Notes: generated from the letters alone by a model not told the origin. A DNA stretch of 64,000 bases from Aurelia coerulea (GCA_039566865.1 CM076957.1:12533896-12597895), one strand, 5' to 3'; shown: positions 29,061 to 42,663, counted from the first letter of the stretch. A program made the numbers and translations.

Positions 29061-30946
29061 CATAGGAATCATTCGTCATACATAGCCGAATGCTCGTGGC
29101 CCATGGCCGAAACCGCTCAAGCCTCATTTTCACGGACCAATCAGACGGCTTAAAAGCGAAGGAGACAAAAGAAACCCGTGAAGATTTTTCTAAATCTTAC
29201 CTACCTTCATAAAACGCAACCAGGACAAAAAACTGCTTGAGATTTTCCGAATGTTTTAAAGCAATCTACTCTGCAGATGTTTGGGAGTACAAGTTTGGAT
29301 GCCAGTTGAAATGTCTCCAGGATTAGCGCAGTTATTGTCTCTCCAATAGACAAAATCGGCGAAGGCTTGTCGAGGCCTGTCTACGTCAGTTCAATTTTAA
29401 AAGTTATTTCGCAACGAGTAAACTTGTGCCATGAATGCAAAAAGTAGTACAATACAGAAACTTCCCTAGAGTATTGCCACATGGCTTGAAATGCGCGAAC
29501 AAACCTTTGTAGACTTTTTCAATTCATATACCGGGTGTCCCAAAAAAAGGTAACAGATTTGATGGGGACTAGCGATGAGAGTATAAGTCGAATCGATCCC
29601 AAATAAGTTTTGAAGTACTCTTCGATAGTTAACTTGAAGATTAATACCTCGTTTGTTGATATTTGCGCATCGAGAGTTGAAATATTAATCTCGAAAGCCA
29701 AAATTTGCGTCCCTCTACAAACCAGAGCTTTTGGGTTTTGGCTAAACTGCTAACGGCTGGTTAGGGGAATCTCCTCAGTCAAAGACATTTTTGGACAAGG
29801 ATCCGTCCTTTGGGTACTCGTTTGAATAGAAAGTAAAAATTGAAAACTGGCAAACAAATTAATGAATATAATCACCAAAGAATATTTTTCTCCAGTGAAA
29901 ATGCATTTACCAAGCCAAGCACGAACGAGCATTTTTTATGTTCCCTTGGGCATATACGATTGCTTGTTTCGTAATAATTTCGTGAGAGATGATGCAAAAA
30001 ACATTTCATTCAAGCAATGATGATTGCAAGATAGTCTATGCGTTAAAGCCTACGGGACTTATTTCGCTGATGAATAACTTTTCTCAGGCAGGTGTAATTT
30101 AAAGTTTTTGTAAAATCAAGAAAGGGGTCTCTTCGGGGCTATATTCTTGAATCTGATTGTAAAGTTCAGAGTCAGATTTCAACTAAAATGTGTTCCTAAG
30201 CACGAGGTTTCTTGTTTGTACTTGGCTATGATTGAGGAGATTCCACAGCACAGCGATTTAACAGCTTAGGCCAAACCCCAAAAGCTCTGGTTTGGAATAG
30301 GAGGCAAATTTGGACTTTCAAGTTTAATATTCCTACTCTTGATGCACCAATATCAACAAACGAGGTATCAATCTTCAAGTTAACTATCTGAGAGTACTTC
30401 AAAACTTATCAGGGGTCGAATCAACTTAAATTCTTATTGCTAGCCCCAATCAAATCTGTTACCTTTTTTTGAGACACCCGGTAGAAACCGTAGGGGCATT
30501 GAATCTTGAATAAAAGAAAATTTAGCGAAAGGCAATAGCAAGAACAATTGAAAACGCAGATTGTGGCGTTTTCGGGTAGTTCTTACAACAATCACTATTG
30601 TTATTACTATTGTCTCCCGGCCAGAATTTCTATTGTTCAAGGTTCAGTGCCTTATCGGTTTGTTTGTGGCCATAGCTCCACCAATCCTGGAGATATTTTA
30701 ACCAGCATCCAAACTTGTACTCCCAAACATCTGGAGAGTAAATTGCTTTAAACAAATTCGGAAAATCTCAAGCAGTTTTTGTCCTGGGTGCGTTTTATGA
30801 AGGTAGGTAAATTTTAGAAATATTTTCACAGGTTTCTATTGTCTCCTTCGCTTTTTAGCCGTCTGATTGGTCCGTGGAAATGAGGCTTTTGCGGTTTCGA
30901 CCATGGGCCACGAGCAATTGGCTATGTACGACGAATGATTCCTATG
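29061..30946. mobile_element. Long inverted-repeat element split by a TA-flanked element
   Basis: About 270 bp at 29061-29330 is the complement of about 30680-30946 (shared ends such as CATAGGAATCATTCGTC and GCCCATGG, inner part GGGAGTACAAGTTTGGATGC). The middle is occupied by the Tc1-like element at 29531-30481. Outer ends and target duplication were not resolved. Confidence 0.6.
29531..30481. mobile_element. Tc1/mariner-like MITE family A, copy 1
   Basis: Flanking TA at 29529-29530 and 30482-30483. Ends CCGGGTGTCCCAAAAAAAGG and complement, followed inward by TAACAGATTTGAT. Subterminal segments are inverted too (AACCAGAGCTTTTGGG...; ACGAGGTAT). Same family as 36739-37700, with weaker copies at 33778-34364 and 50400-50612. 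No transposase ORF. Confidence 0.8.
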
Positions 30947-31067
30947 CTGCACCGATCTTTTTAAAGATGTGAGCCCTATGTTATATAAAAACCAGCATAC
31001 CAAAGATATATTATAAATAGTCTAATTCATTTCCTCGACTTATCAACCGGACTGAGTTTTTGTTCTG

Positions 31068-31485
31068 ATTCATTCATTCATTCATTCATTCATTCATTCA
31101 TTCATTCATTCATTCATTCATTCATTCATTTTTAATTATTTACCCAGGGTAATAAATTCAGTTTATATATGAGAAAACTGTTTTAAAATGTGCCCTGCTG
31201 AAAAAAAACAATAAAATCTAACCTAATTACATGGTGTATCTATGACTATGATATAAACTCTAAAATAACAATAAGGAAGAAAATCTCAATTTGGAGAGAA
31301 AAGAAAAGAAAAATTGACCAAATACTGGTTTCGATGTAATAGTCCTCATCCGGGGATATATCTATGACTTTTCAAAAAGGTCTTGAGCCTGTTTTTAAAG
31401 ATCGCCAGTGACGGGGCGGTTTTAATTTCAGGGCTCAATTGGCTCCAAACAGTCACTCCGCGATACGAAAAGCTTCGTTGCCCAT
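31068..31485 (-). pseudogene. LINE C-terminal fragment with (ATTC)n tail
   Basis: The minus strand encodes YRGVTVWSQLSPEIKTA followed by IFKNRLKTFLK, a typical LINE ORF2 end, near 31370-31470. The UTR leads to about 62 bp of ATTC repeats at 31068-31130, the expanded tail. The TA-flanked element at 31488 cuts the 5' side. Confidence 0.6.
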
Positions 31486-31487
31486 TA

Positions 31488-32272
31488 CCGGGTGTCCCAG
31501 AAAAAACGCAGCAGATTTGAAAAATTCTAACACAAACAAATTCATATTTATTATCAAAAAAATTTTTTTATTAAAATCTGCAATAATTAGATTAAATTTT
31601 GACATATTTTCCAGTATTTTTGGTGACTTGGTTGTAGAGTAAAAATCAGCAAACTTCAAAATTGCCCCTTTGTCAAAACCAGATCTGCTGCTAACAACAT
31701 TGGTGAATTATAATGTCAAATTATAAAACATGAAAATTCCTGCAATCCCTGAGCATTGCTGACAAAAACCGAGCATACAAGTTAATCGAACATTAAAATG
31801 ACACTTTCATAGAGATTTCTGTCCAAACACATGTGTGCTTCTTACATGTCGATGATGGTTCCTTACTTTTTCTAAAATGACTAGGCTATTAGAATTATAC
31901 TTTCAATTAAAAATGAACACTGAGAGCTATCTCGAGACTGGATAACTCTGGAATTGGTAAGGGATCCCTTTGTTACAGTTTCTTAATCAAGTTGTGTGGC
32001 TGTTCGTAATTATGTGAAGTTTCAGATATTACCATGCTTTCATTATACAGTATGCTCTGCACGAATGCTGGTAGCTCTGGTTTTGCCCTGACAGCAAATT
32101 TGAAGTTTGTTGATTTTTAACTCTGCAACCAAGACACCAAAAATTCTGAAAAATATATCGGAATTTAATCTAATCATTGCAAATTTAGATAAATATAGCC
32201 ATTTTACCATTAATTTGAAACAGCTTGTGTCATAGTTTTTCAAATCTGTTGCGTTTTTTTTGGGACACCCAG
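31488..32272. mobile_element. Tc1/mariner-like MITE, related family
   Basis: Flanking TA at 31486-31487 and 32273-32274. Ends CCGGGTGTCCCAG and ...TGGGACACCCAG are inverted, followed by AAAAACGCAGCAGATTTGAAAA and its complement at the right. Interior segments are also inverted (TTGGTGACTTGGTTG; CAACCAAGACACC). No ORF of note. Confidence 0.75.
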
Positions 32273-32274
32273 TA

Positions 32275-32965
32275 GATGTTTTATAACGTGGAATCTCAAT
32301 GCCTTAGTGGGTGAAATGAAGGGAAAATTTGCTATCAACGCAATCCACATAGGAGTTGTTTTGCACCCCTTTTAAGGCTTTACAAGCCCAGTTTTGAGCA
32401 ACATGAGTTATGTCCCCCAGCCTCTCTGACTTTTGGAACGTATCTATTAGATAAATTTGATGAAAAATTAGGACAGTAAAACTCACAGGTCACATGGTAT
32501 GCCCATATTTGGAAGCAGGCGGCAGCAGAATCATTGTTTTAGATGATTGGAAAGGCCAAATTAGCTTTAAAATTGTGAAGTGTTGTATCTATAATGAGTC
32601 AGTAATCAAAGAGATATCATTTGCCAAGGGAATTTTTGAAACTTGAAGATGTCAATATTTTAGCGATGACGTCATTTTTACTGCCATTTTGGGCTAATTA
32701 AGAATTTTTAAGTTTTATTCCAACTTCTATTTCACTAAAAGCACTCCAATGACACATTCGAAAATAATTCTCATTATTTTGCAGCACCTCTTTAACTATT
32801 CTTACATAGAAAACCACAAATGACGTTATCAGAATTGGCTAATTTCTACCAATTTTTTTCAAAAATCGTTTCTGTGATATAACATGATATAATAAGACAG
32901 GATTTTTTTGTAAATATTTTTACAAATTAGACCAAAATCCGAATAAAGTTTGTGCAAAGTCTTCC
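32275..32965. other. No gene seen
   Basis: AT-rich DNA. A short open minus frame at 32304-32486 has no recognised motif. Confidence 0.4.
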
Positions 32966-32967
32966 TC

Positions 32968-34567
32968 CAGTGGATGAGCCAGAAAAATTCTCACTTTTGA
33001 AAATTCACAGCAACAGGTGTACTTGATGGATTGGAATGAATTGCTTGATAGCCAAGGGGTTGAACTATTATGTAATTTTCTCATATTTTTATGAGCACTT
33101 GAAAGATACCGGTTAAATAAGAAAAAAGTAGAGCGTTTGGCAATTTGTTTTTGCAATTAAATTCAAAATTGGTTTCTTTTGAAATTCCTTGCATATGAAG
33201 AACGCTAACTTTTAGGCATCAATTAGCTGTAATTTAGCTATAACATTTCAATTTCTACTGCAAAGAAATTAATGATAATAATGGTATAATAACATAATGA
33301 TACAATGATATAATAAAATAATGATAAAACGATAGTATCATATGATAATATAATGATATAATGATACCATGATATAATGACATATCTAGCACTAGAGAGA
33401 TAGATACGCAATGCATATGTTAAATGATTTGGATAGGATTGTGCCCTTGAGTTAATTTCGATGGGCATTGTTAAGAAGCAGAAAGCCCTTTATCAAAGCA
33501 AGAAAGCAATTTCTTTTCACTAGAGTAGAAAAGTATTACAAAATTGCAGATACTTATGGAAAGGACTGACCTATATCTACAAACTTTTCTCCTGGTACAT
33601 AAAACTTTCACACGCCCAATCTGACTCGTTTTTTCATCAAAAATATGGCTTGTTAAACATACAATGTAGGTAAATTTGATTTTATGAGCATCTTTGGTTG
33701 CGAAATGCCTGAAAAAGGCGAAACACACTCGATCGAATCATAAAAGAAACTTCTTGTATACAACAATGAAGAAAATATCGTGTGTGACCAAGAAAAAAGT
33801 ATACAGATTTAGTTGGATCCAGAAATGAGAATTTAGCTTTGATCAATGGCTAATTAGTTTCATAATGTTTATTGAACATAGATACATCGTCGGTTGATAT
33901 TGGTTTTTTGAATGTTGAGATATTAATGTCGAAAATTCAAATTTGCTGTTACCTCCAAACCAGATTTTTGACATTTTCGCCTCTGCAAGTCCTTGAAGGA
34001 CAGCGAACAGAGAAAGAAATATCCCTGTAATTTGAGCGAACTTTGAATCCTATCACTTTCTCTTTACTAGAAGCTATCCATTGTACTGTTTTATATTAGT
34101 CATTAATCATAGTTTAAAATGTTGATATGTTTCAGGAGTTTGCTTAGGCCAAAAGGCGAAAGCTCTGATTTGGACGTGGAGGTAACTTTGAATTTTGAAA
34201 TTACTATTTCAGCTCTCAAAGCATAAATGTAAACAAAATGAGGTATCTACGATATGTTCTAGCTAATTATTGAGGAATATTTTGGAACTGATTGGCTATT
34301 GCTTGAAGCTAAATTTCATTGTTGTACCAAATCAAACTTTGCTTCTTTTTTCTGGGACAACCGGCGCAATTTGTCATGGGCGAGAGATACCTTCCGCACA
34401 TTTAATGCCATAAGATGGAAAATCTTCCCTAAGTGTTGGAAACCTGTTTCTTATAACTCCTGGGAGATGTTAAATGCCCTTGCGTATTGCTCTTGTGGGA
34501 GCTCCATTACGATAAGCATTTTGCAACCTAGAAATTTTCATAAAGTCGAATTTATGGTTCACCCGCT
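32968..34567. mobile_element. MITE family B copy, split by a degenerate family A copy
   Basis: The left part (GATGAGCCAGAAAAATTC, then GGATTGGAATGAATTGCTTG) and right part (TCATGGGCGAGAGATA ... TTATGGTTCACCCGCTA) match the two halves of the intact B element at 40921-41547. A degenerate family A element occupies 33778-34364 (starts TATCGTGTGTGACCAAG, ends CTGGGACAACCGG). A landed in B, so B is older here. Confidence 0.6.
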
Positions 34568-36286
34568 ATCTTAAACAGGTGAGTTCTTACCGCATTTTTG
34601 GCGAGGGGGTGTTTTCATTCTTCACCCTTTTTGCGCAACTATAACAACCATGGCAATGAAGCTTGCACTGTATCTCGATTATAAACAAGGGATATTCCAA
34701 CTTGCCCTGTCCACAAGTTGCACACGGTCACTTCTTGCAAGTCTTTTGGGCAGCTTTTAGAAACCTTGGCAATTTTTCAAGATGGAGAAACTTGTCATTA
34801 TTTTAGCAAAACTTTCAATTAATTTTTGTTCATTGTCTATTACCAGGAAAGGATCCATCTTCAAGTCTAGATAGGATTCAAGGTTTTGGGTTGTGATAAA
34901 TAGAAGTTTGAAATTAACGATTTAGGATGACGATGACGAAAATGATGATTATCGTTATAATTTATTATTTATGTTGTTGTTGTTATCTTTGTTTGTAGGC
35001 AATTAATGGTTGCTGGTAAAATGCTGTACTTTAAATCTTCCAGGAACGGAAATACAGTCGCATGATCAGATAAAAAGTTGGATAAAAGTAAATAGGCAAT
35101 TTTTTGAAGCATCCTTCACACTAATTTCTTGCATATATTTCAACTCTTCGTACATTTGTTTAACACCTGACCTTAATAATTCACGATAAAATTCAATGAG
35201 CTATTTCATTGAACTGAATGCCTTCAAAGAAACTTTAGCTATATCGCTATAATTCTACCATTGAACTTTCTGAAATGTTGAAATTTTTCAGAATTCACAT
35301 TCCCCCTTCTTTTTTGAGAATTGAAGAAAAATTTCGAAAAAAATTTAAAGCCAACGCAATTTCTAAACTTTTTGTGAGGAATCATTGATTTCAAGAATGA
35401 CCTAGTTTACGAATGTCTACAGATGGCATCAACTCTTCAGTCTTTCACTCTTACTGGCTTATGATTTAGAAATTTTATCACGTCATATTATCAAATGAGT
35501 TGAAATATAGAATACGCTGGCAAAATACAGTGTTCAAGGATTCTGAAATTTCCTTGGTAGAATCATAGTAATGTAGCTAAAGTTTTTTTATTTCAAGGCA
35601 TTCAGCTCAAAGAAATAGTTCATAGAATAGTAAACCATCTTTTTACGCCATTATTTTTGTTGTGATCCAAGAACTATCAAAGAAACTTGAGTGGTGTTGG
35701 TGTACCACTCGAGATTTGCAAATTTGGGAGGAAATACGATTTCATACTGTTTCTTCTATACAGCAGAGACATCATCCTAATTTGGTTTGCTCGTGAAATT
35801 TCTTTGAGGACAGTCCCCATTTTGCAGCAAGAACGTGTTTTCTAGGGAGTAGTCAACTTTTGGCAAGTCTTTTCTTGCGCAATTTGTAGGATTACAGCGA
35901 GATTATAGCAAAGTTTGAAGCTTCACCACGAAGGGTTGCAATGAATGATTGTTTGGCATCTTGTTTGGCATCGATCGAAAAAGCTTTTTTCTCTCTCTCT
36001 CTACTCTTACATTCTGTTCTATTGTATCGCCTTGGATTCTTCTTTCTTGCTAGCAATTCCATTGGTTGGATAGACTATAGGCATTGTTTAGCAAATCCAC
36101 CATGTTTGTTTTGGATGATCCTCATTGGTTGTTAAAAAATTCAACCATTCTTATTGGCCAACACGCAGCAAGACAATCAAACCGATCCCAGCTGATCTAA
36201 TGGGTACTTATTTCTTCAGTCGTTTGAAAGTTGCTGTGTTCCATTTACCAGTTCCTAAATATCGAAATTTCAAGAAAACGAGCGCA
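34568..36286. other. No gene seen
   Basis: AT-rich DNA with only short open frames; a CT microsatellite (about 16 bp) at 35990. No repeat family recognised. Confidence 0.4.
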
Positions 36287-37920
36287 AAAATGGCCAGAAC
36301 TAAGAAGCGAACGAAAGCACCATTTGTTTGTTGGTGAAAAAACAAAAATCTGGCAAGGAAGACGAAGCCAGTCACCGAAGAACCTGTTGGTGAAGAAAGT
36401 AGGCCTCAAGCTAAAATTAAGATGAGGCAAACAACAACGAGGAGCCCAAGTATCTGCCACTGCAACAAGGATGAAGTTCATTGGGAACAATTTGAGCATT
36501 GAAGTTGAAAAAACAACTGCCCAAGCTGATAACAAGGACAGTGACTGCCACTTGATAGTTTAGAAGTCATGGTTGATGGAACTGTTTCTGAAGATTGTAT
36601 CGCTGATTGTAGTGCAAAGGGAATGCGTTTCAACATGGATGCAGACAAATTTTCTGGATTTGCTTCCAAGGGTTCTTTGACCTTCACTGTTTGTCACCAA
36701 AAGTTGACTGAGTGTCCCAGACCTACCCAGTGTACCTACCGGGTGTCACAGAAAAAAGGTAACAGATTTGATTGGGGCTAGCGATAAGAATTTAAGTCGA
36801 ATCGATCCCTGACAAGTTTTGAAGTACTCTTCGATAGTCCACTTGAAGATAAATACCTAGTTTGTCGATATTGCTGCATCGAGAGTTGGAATATTAATCT
36901 TGAAAGCCAAAGTTTGCGTCCATCTACAAACCAGAGCTTTTGGGTTTTGGCCTAAACTCTCACCTAAACTGCTAACGCGCTGGTTAGGGGAATCTCCTCA
37001 GTCACAGACATTTTGCACAGGGATCGGTTCTTTGGTACCCAATTGAATACAACGTAAGAACTGAAAAGTGACAAACAAAATAATTCATATAGTCACCTGG
37101 GAATATTTTTCTCCAGTCAAAATGCATTTACAAATGTACACCAAGCCAAGCACGAGTGAGCATTTGTATGTTCCCTTGAGCATATACGATTGCTTGTTTC
37201 AAAATAATTTCGCGAGAGATGATACAAAAAGATTTCATTCAAGCAATGAAGATTGTCTGTGGTAAAGCCCGAAGGAATTAATTCGCTAATGAATAACGTT
37301 TATCAGGCAGGTGTAATTTAAAGTTTTTGTAGAATCAAGAAAGAGGTCTCTTTGGGACTAAATTCGTGAATCTGATTGTAAAGTTCAGAGTTAGATTTTC
37401 ATGTAAATGTGTTCCTTAGCACGATGTTTCTTGTTTGTTCTTGGCTATGATTGATCAGATTCCACAGCACAGCGAGTTAACAGCTTAGGCCAAACCCCAA
37501 AAGCTCTGGTTTGGAGTTCGACGCAAATTTGGACTTTCAAGATGAATATTCCAACTCTTGATACACCAATATCAACAAATAAGTATTAATCTTCATTTTA
37601 ACTATCTAGGAGTACTTCAAAACTTATCAAGGATCGATTCAACTTAAATTCTGACGGCTAGCCCCAATAAAATCTGTTACCTTTTTTCTGGGACACCCAG
37701 TATGGAAGCGATTAGACACTGTTCATCATCAGGAAGATCCCCCTTCGAAACAAATGTATTATCTACGTTAGCATCAGAGGTATTGGTTCTATTGGTTGTG
37801 GATATTTAGCAATGAATGTTTGGTGTGACAGTATGAACATACCACATTGCATGAATAAAAGTGCATACCAGAAAAGCCACAATGAAATAGAAGGAGCTAG
37901 CAAAGAAACTTTCAGTGAAA
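36287..37920 (+). pseudogene. Probable MULE-type transposase debris, split by family A MITE
   Basis: A basic N terminus starts at ATG 36290 (MARTKKRTKAPF) and breaks at codon 16. Further pieces are VDGTVSEDCIADCSAKGM and KGSLTFTVCHQKL before 36720. After the inserted element (36739-37700) the text IGSIGCGYLAMNVWCDSMN, then NKSAYQKSHNEIEGASKET, resembles the conserved segment of animal MULE transposases (IGxGY...FCxxMNxP...Y...). Several stops and frameshifts. Family assignment is from memory of the motif and tentative. Confidence 0.35.
36739..37700. mobile_element. Tc1/mariner-like MITE family A, copy 2
   Basis: Flanking TA at 36737-36738 and 37701-37702. Ends CCGGGTGTCACAG and ...GGACACCCAG. 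The whole length aligns with copy 1 (29531-30481), for example GATTGGGGCTAGCGATAAG and AACCAGAGCTTTTGGG. No ORF. Confidence 0.8.
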
Positions 37921-38017
37921 TTAGCCTTGAAGAATACCCAGTGAATGTGTCAAAGTGGCATTGAGCCCGATGAGAATTGGGTATTGTATTGGACTTCTAT
38001 AATTCGGAGCACTGTGA

Positions 38018-38088
38018 ACCTTCGGTGAAAATGAAGTCACAATTTTTAGTGCCAAGCGATTGGATTGCAGAAGTAGAGAGGACCTATT
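38018..38088 (-). repeat. SINE fragment (minus)
   Basis: The minus strand reads CTCTCTACTTCTGCAATCC, then CGCTTGGCACTAAAAATTG and ACTTCATTTTCACC. The SINE at 43335-43530 has the same string with few differences. Only the body is present, without the tRNA-like head. Confidence 0.55.
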
Positions 38089-38149
38089 CATTATGAAGCT
38101 ATTCATTATGAAAACTGGCCAACAATCAACCAAATAGAAATCAAAACTA

Positions 38150-38548
38150 CGGGTCGCATGCTTCGCAATAGCAATGACCTAAAGCTCATGTCTTCGTTGA
38201 TAAAAGGAACATTTCAAGATCAAGCCAGCAAACAATTCAACAAACTTCCATCTGCTATTCGACACGAAACAACTCTATACTCCTTCTGTAACAATCTACG
38301 GGAACAGCTTTTTATGCGAGCAAATGAACGACTAACTACTTAACTATTTTTTCGAGTTTCTTGATGACCATTCATCTTAACTTTACATTACTTTCAATTT
38401 CAATCACTATTCCTTTAATATTATTGTAAACATAGGGAAAAAAACTTTTTAGCTAGAGTTGAAGAGCCACACTTTAGTTGTGGATATGCTCTTAAAAACC
38501 ATGTATGTATGTATGTATGTATGTATGTATGTATGTATGTATGTATGG
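38150..38548 (+). pseudogene. LINE C-terminal fragment with (ATGT)n tail
   Basis: 38158-38343 encodes LRNSNDLKLMSSLIKG and then QFNKLPSAIRHETTLYSF, a LINE ORF2 C-terminal pattern. A UTR of about 150 nt ends in 48 bp of ATGT repeats at 38500-38547. The Met-Tyr-Val-Cys frame in the repeat is not a gene. 38549-39550 has nothing recognisable. Confidence 0.55.
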
Positions 38549-40920
38549 ACCTATCGAGTCCATGACACCTTGTTCCGACCAGTGGCGGACACTTTGCCAA
38601 ATATTGGGGAGGGATGAACCTATTGTTTCAGTTAAACACATTGTTTGTTTCTATTGTTTTCAAACAAAGGATCTTTGTTCTTGGGGGCCACCGCAACCTA
38701 TTGCCCCCCTTCCCCTCCCCCTCCCAAGTGTTCGCCACTGGTTCTGATGCTCACATTTGGAGGCTGTAGATAAAACCCTATCCACCTGCCTGCTCTGGCC
38801 ACAAAATCAGAGTATTACATCACTGTGCCATAGCACCTTTGCAATAATAACATTTTATATATATGTTACATAGATACTTGTAAACCTTGCTCCTGGTTAT
38901 GTTTCTAAGTATATTTTATGCTCGAAGTAGGCTACTTGTCCTAAAATATCATTAACCTAACTTTGTTTCCACAAAGGCAACCAAAAGTCATTGCTTGAAG
39001 TAAAATATCTTGAGCAAAACATGTTTATCATTTCAAACTTCTCTCCTGAAAAATAGGATTTTTGACCTACCGCGCTTCTTGGGACGCACCCCATTTGGGA
39101 AATTGAAGGTGTATTGATACAAATATCTCTCATTTTGATCCTTAGTAGCTGTAGAATGGGATAATCTCAGCCATTTTCTCATTTTTTGGCCATGGACATA
39201 GACGTACCTCCGCAAAGTTTTAAATTGTTTTTGCGATTCTGCATCTTTGCATTTTTCTTCTGTAAATTCAACACTAGGGTGTGAATCATAATTTTAAAGA
39301 GTTTACCCAATTCTCCATCTACTGCTGATCAGTTTGGCATATAGTTTGCCCAAATCAAAAGTTTCTTCTTGAAATGGGACGGTTGCTAACATTGTCAGGT
39401 CAGTTTCTATTGTTTACAAGTTTGCATGGAAACGGAATGCCACATCTAAAAATTAACACCAAATCTAAAATCAGTAATAAATGTTACCCTTGCATGCAAA
39501 TTTCTAGGCAGTTATCATTTATAATAAAAGAGATAGATTTTCGAGTGGTACACCCCCTTAACCCTATCCAGACTAGGCTTTTTATATATATATGATCCAA
39601 TAAAATATTACAATACATATTACAACCTACACTACTTACGAGAATTACTTTACAATACTACTGAGACGAATGCCCCCGGGGAGCAAGATACTGTGTCTAC
39701 CCCAAGGCTAACATAAATATTAAAGAAGAAAGAAAGACAACAAAAACAATACATGACAGAAAATAAATGCGATTTAATACCAAAGTTTGCGTCATATTAG
39801 ACGTTAGATGAAGATGATTTTGAGGAAAATTAACCAAGGTTTATCAATTTTATACCACCTCACTGCGATCCAGCTAAAGGAAAAATACACAAAGCACCAC
39901 AAAGACTGCAACATTTTGCATTTTCCCCCTCCAGTCGGACCACAATGCACTTTGCACCTGTCATCCAATATGCAACAGACTTTCAAACGAAAGAGACAAA
40001 TAACGGACGGGGACTTTTTGGTTATGTGGCGTACATATATAGTTTGAATCGACCCTAATCGAACCGGCTAGTTAGGTGGGTGAACTGCAGAGTCAAGTTG
40101 AAAATATTTCTATTGACATTGTAACAACATTTTTTATCGCCATATGGCAAAAGCTGAGTTAGGACCTTGTTTGAAAAATTACTATATCCAAGTAGTCGTA
40201 ATACGTCAAAGACCCCAGCGAGAAGATCTCGTCGATGAGCATCAAGAGAAGGGTAAAGCTGCAAGAAGTGCTGTGTATCCTCAATGCCATCATTCGAAGG
40301 GCACATTGGGTTTACAGTGTCCCCAAAATTGTGTTTGAATTTGTGGAAGTTTAACTTGCTTAGACCGACTCTAAGTTGAGTCAGAAAAGATAAACCTATC
40401 GGGTCATGAATTCCGAAGACAGAGTTTGCAAGGGGGTGGATGATTGACAAAATCTTTTTCTTAAAAATAGTGACAGATGGTCCAAGTCTAAGTCCTGGTT
40501 CAATATAGTTCCATTCAGCTAAGCAGTGAGGATAAAAACTAGATTTGAATTTTTCAGTCCTTGCCATTATTTGCCCTAGGACATCTTGGTTGCGCAGAGA
40601 GTAATGCGACAGATGAAGCTGAGGGATTGGATCCATTGAATAATCAGGAGCTAGATTATTTATAATCTTGTAAAACAAGGTAAGAGGTCTGCTCTACCTA
40701 CGGGAACTTAATGATTCCCAGCCAAACTCTGCATATAGATTTTGTCGCGATGTTCCTCTCCAGGTACCGGTTACAGCTAGCGCAGCAGAATACTGAACAG
40801 ACTCTACCTTTTCCATTAAATTCTGTAAAAAGGTATTTTGACTAAATTCGCATATTTTATCCGGAATATGATATATAACATCCCCATAGTCCAGGTAAGG
40901 TCGCACATAGAGCTTATATA

Positions 40921-41547
40921 CCGGTTGAGCCAGAAAAAAGTTCCCAATTTTGAAAATTCATACCACCAAGAGTACTGAATGGATTGGAATGAATCAATAT
41001 TTTCTTGACAGCCAAACGATTGAAGTATTTTTGTGATTTTCTCACCTTCTTATGAGAACTGGAAAAAGTGATAAATTCAAGTTTACAAAAAGTTGATGGT
41101 TGCAAAATGACTGAAAAAGGCCTAAAATGCTTGATCAAATCATAAAGAACTCCTCGCTCAGAACAACAGAGAAAATGGAATTTCTCATGGGTGAGAGATA
41201 TCATCTGCACATCTTTTTCCATGGGACTGAAAATCTTTGATATCTGTTTGCAAATCTATGTCTTATGACTCTTGAGAGAGGTGAAACGCCCGTGCGTATT
41301 GTTGTCTGCAAGGAGAGCCCTAATGATTTGATCAGGTGTTTTAAGCCTTTTTCAGCCATTTTGCAACCATGAATTTTTTTTAATGCTGAATTTGCCTATA
41401 TTTGCAGTGCTCGTAAGAAGACGAGGAAAATCGCAAAAAAAGTTCGATCGTTTGGCTTTTAACTAGAATTTGAATCATTCAAATTCATGCAGTACTTTGT
41501 GGTGCTACGAATTTTCGGAAGTGGGAACTCTTTTCTGGCTCACCCGA
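40921..41547. mobile_element. MITE family B, intact copy with TA duplication
   Basis: TA at 40919-40920 and 41548-41549. Ends CCGGTTGAGCCAGAAAAAAG and, on the other strand, TCGGGTGAGCCAGAAAAGAG. Without the insert and one TA the LINE-A frame reads FNELYKLYVRP, as expected. Non-autonomous Tc1/mariner-like. The other copy is at 32968-34567. Confidence 0.8.
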
Positions 41548-42071
41548 TAATTCATTGAAAGTGTGCCTGGGAAGATATTTGGAGGGATATTTCAACAGTC
41601 CAGTACCCTTTCTTGTTTTAGAGATAGCTGATTTTATATGAGCAGAAAAGGAAAGCTTCGGATCCAGGATCATTCCAAGATGTTTATGTTCATTTACTTT
41701 TTTCACTGGAGTATCATTAAACAAGATCACTGGATGATCAATTTCAATTCTTTTCTTTGAAAAGATTAATTCAACTGCTTGCTTTTGCGGGTCAGGATTG
41801 AATGAAATTCTCCAATCATAAGTCTACTGTTTTATTAACTCCAAGTCATTACTCATGTCGCTGGTAGCTGCAGTAGAGTCTTGCTCTATCGTAAAGAGTG
41901 ACGTGTCATCAGCAAAAAGCTTAAAATTACACTTCAAATTTGCAGTGAGATCATTTATATAAATAAGGAAAAACAGGGGACCCAGAATAGAGCCCTCAGG
42001 TACTCCTGCTGAAACATCTCCCCAATTCGAGCTCTGTCCATTCAGAACAGTTCGTTGCTTTCGACCTTTAA

Positions 42072-42663
42072 CCCTATAGTGCTTGGGCTATCTGACACAT
42101 CCTATTTTGGTTGGGGGGGGGGGGGCAAAAAAGCCCCCCTACCTAACTCCTGACTGGAAATAGATGGAGCAACTAGATTTTGTGTACTAATAGCCCCAGG
42201 CATGTACTTTATGATGATATAAAAATCAACCCAAAATTAGCCGTTGTTATTGCTTGCGTCAGCACTTTTCTTTGTGTGGTCAAGAAAAGTGGCAAAATCG
42301 GTCAAAATCAGGAAAAATGCGATAAAATTTAATTTGAAGCACAATTTCGATCCAAACATGACAGTCATGATAGATTACATCAAGTAACACTACTCTGCAA
42401 AATATCTTTGTAAAATATTGCAATTTTGCTACTTTTTTCGCGAAAATTAATATTCGAGAATTGGTGATTTTGACAGAGTCAGTTCCGGAAAATTGTCTCC
42501 CTCCCCCTCATTTGTCAACATATTTTCATAAAACGTCTTGAGTCGTTGCACCATAAGTAGCAGCAAAAGGTCAGAAAGTTTCAGGGCCATAACTGTTCTC
42601 GTGGCAGGGTTACAACAAAAAGTTTACTAGGAGGGCAAATTTGCCCCCCTAATCAAAATAGGG
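42072..42663. mobile_element. TTAA-flanked non-autonomous DNA element
   Basis: TTAA at 42068-42071 and 42664-42667. Left CCCTATAG..., right complement CCCTATTTTGATTAGG. A second such motif (CCTATTTTGGTTGGGG) lies 30 nt inside the left end, followed by a 14-G run and GCAAAAAAGCCCCCC. Removal restores LINE-A sequence around the RT (SFLKGRKQRT). TTAA is the piggyBac or Kolobok target. Similar CCCTAT ends occur at 39554 and 45125-45150 and 45470-45482. Confidence 0.7.

Noticed and set aside
38505..38747. ORF starting with repeated Met-Tyr-Val-Cys
   Set aside because: It is translation of the ATGT microsatellite running into low-complexity DNA.
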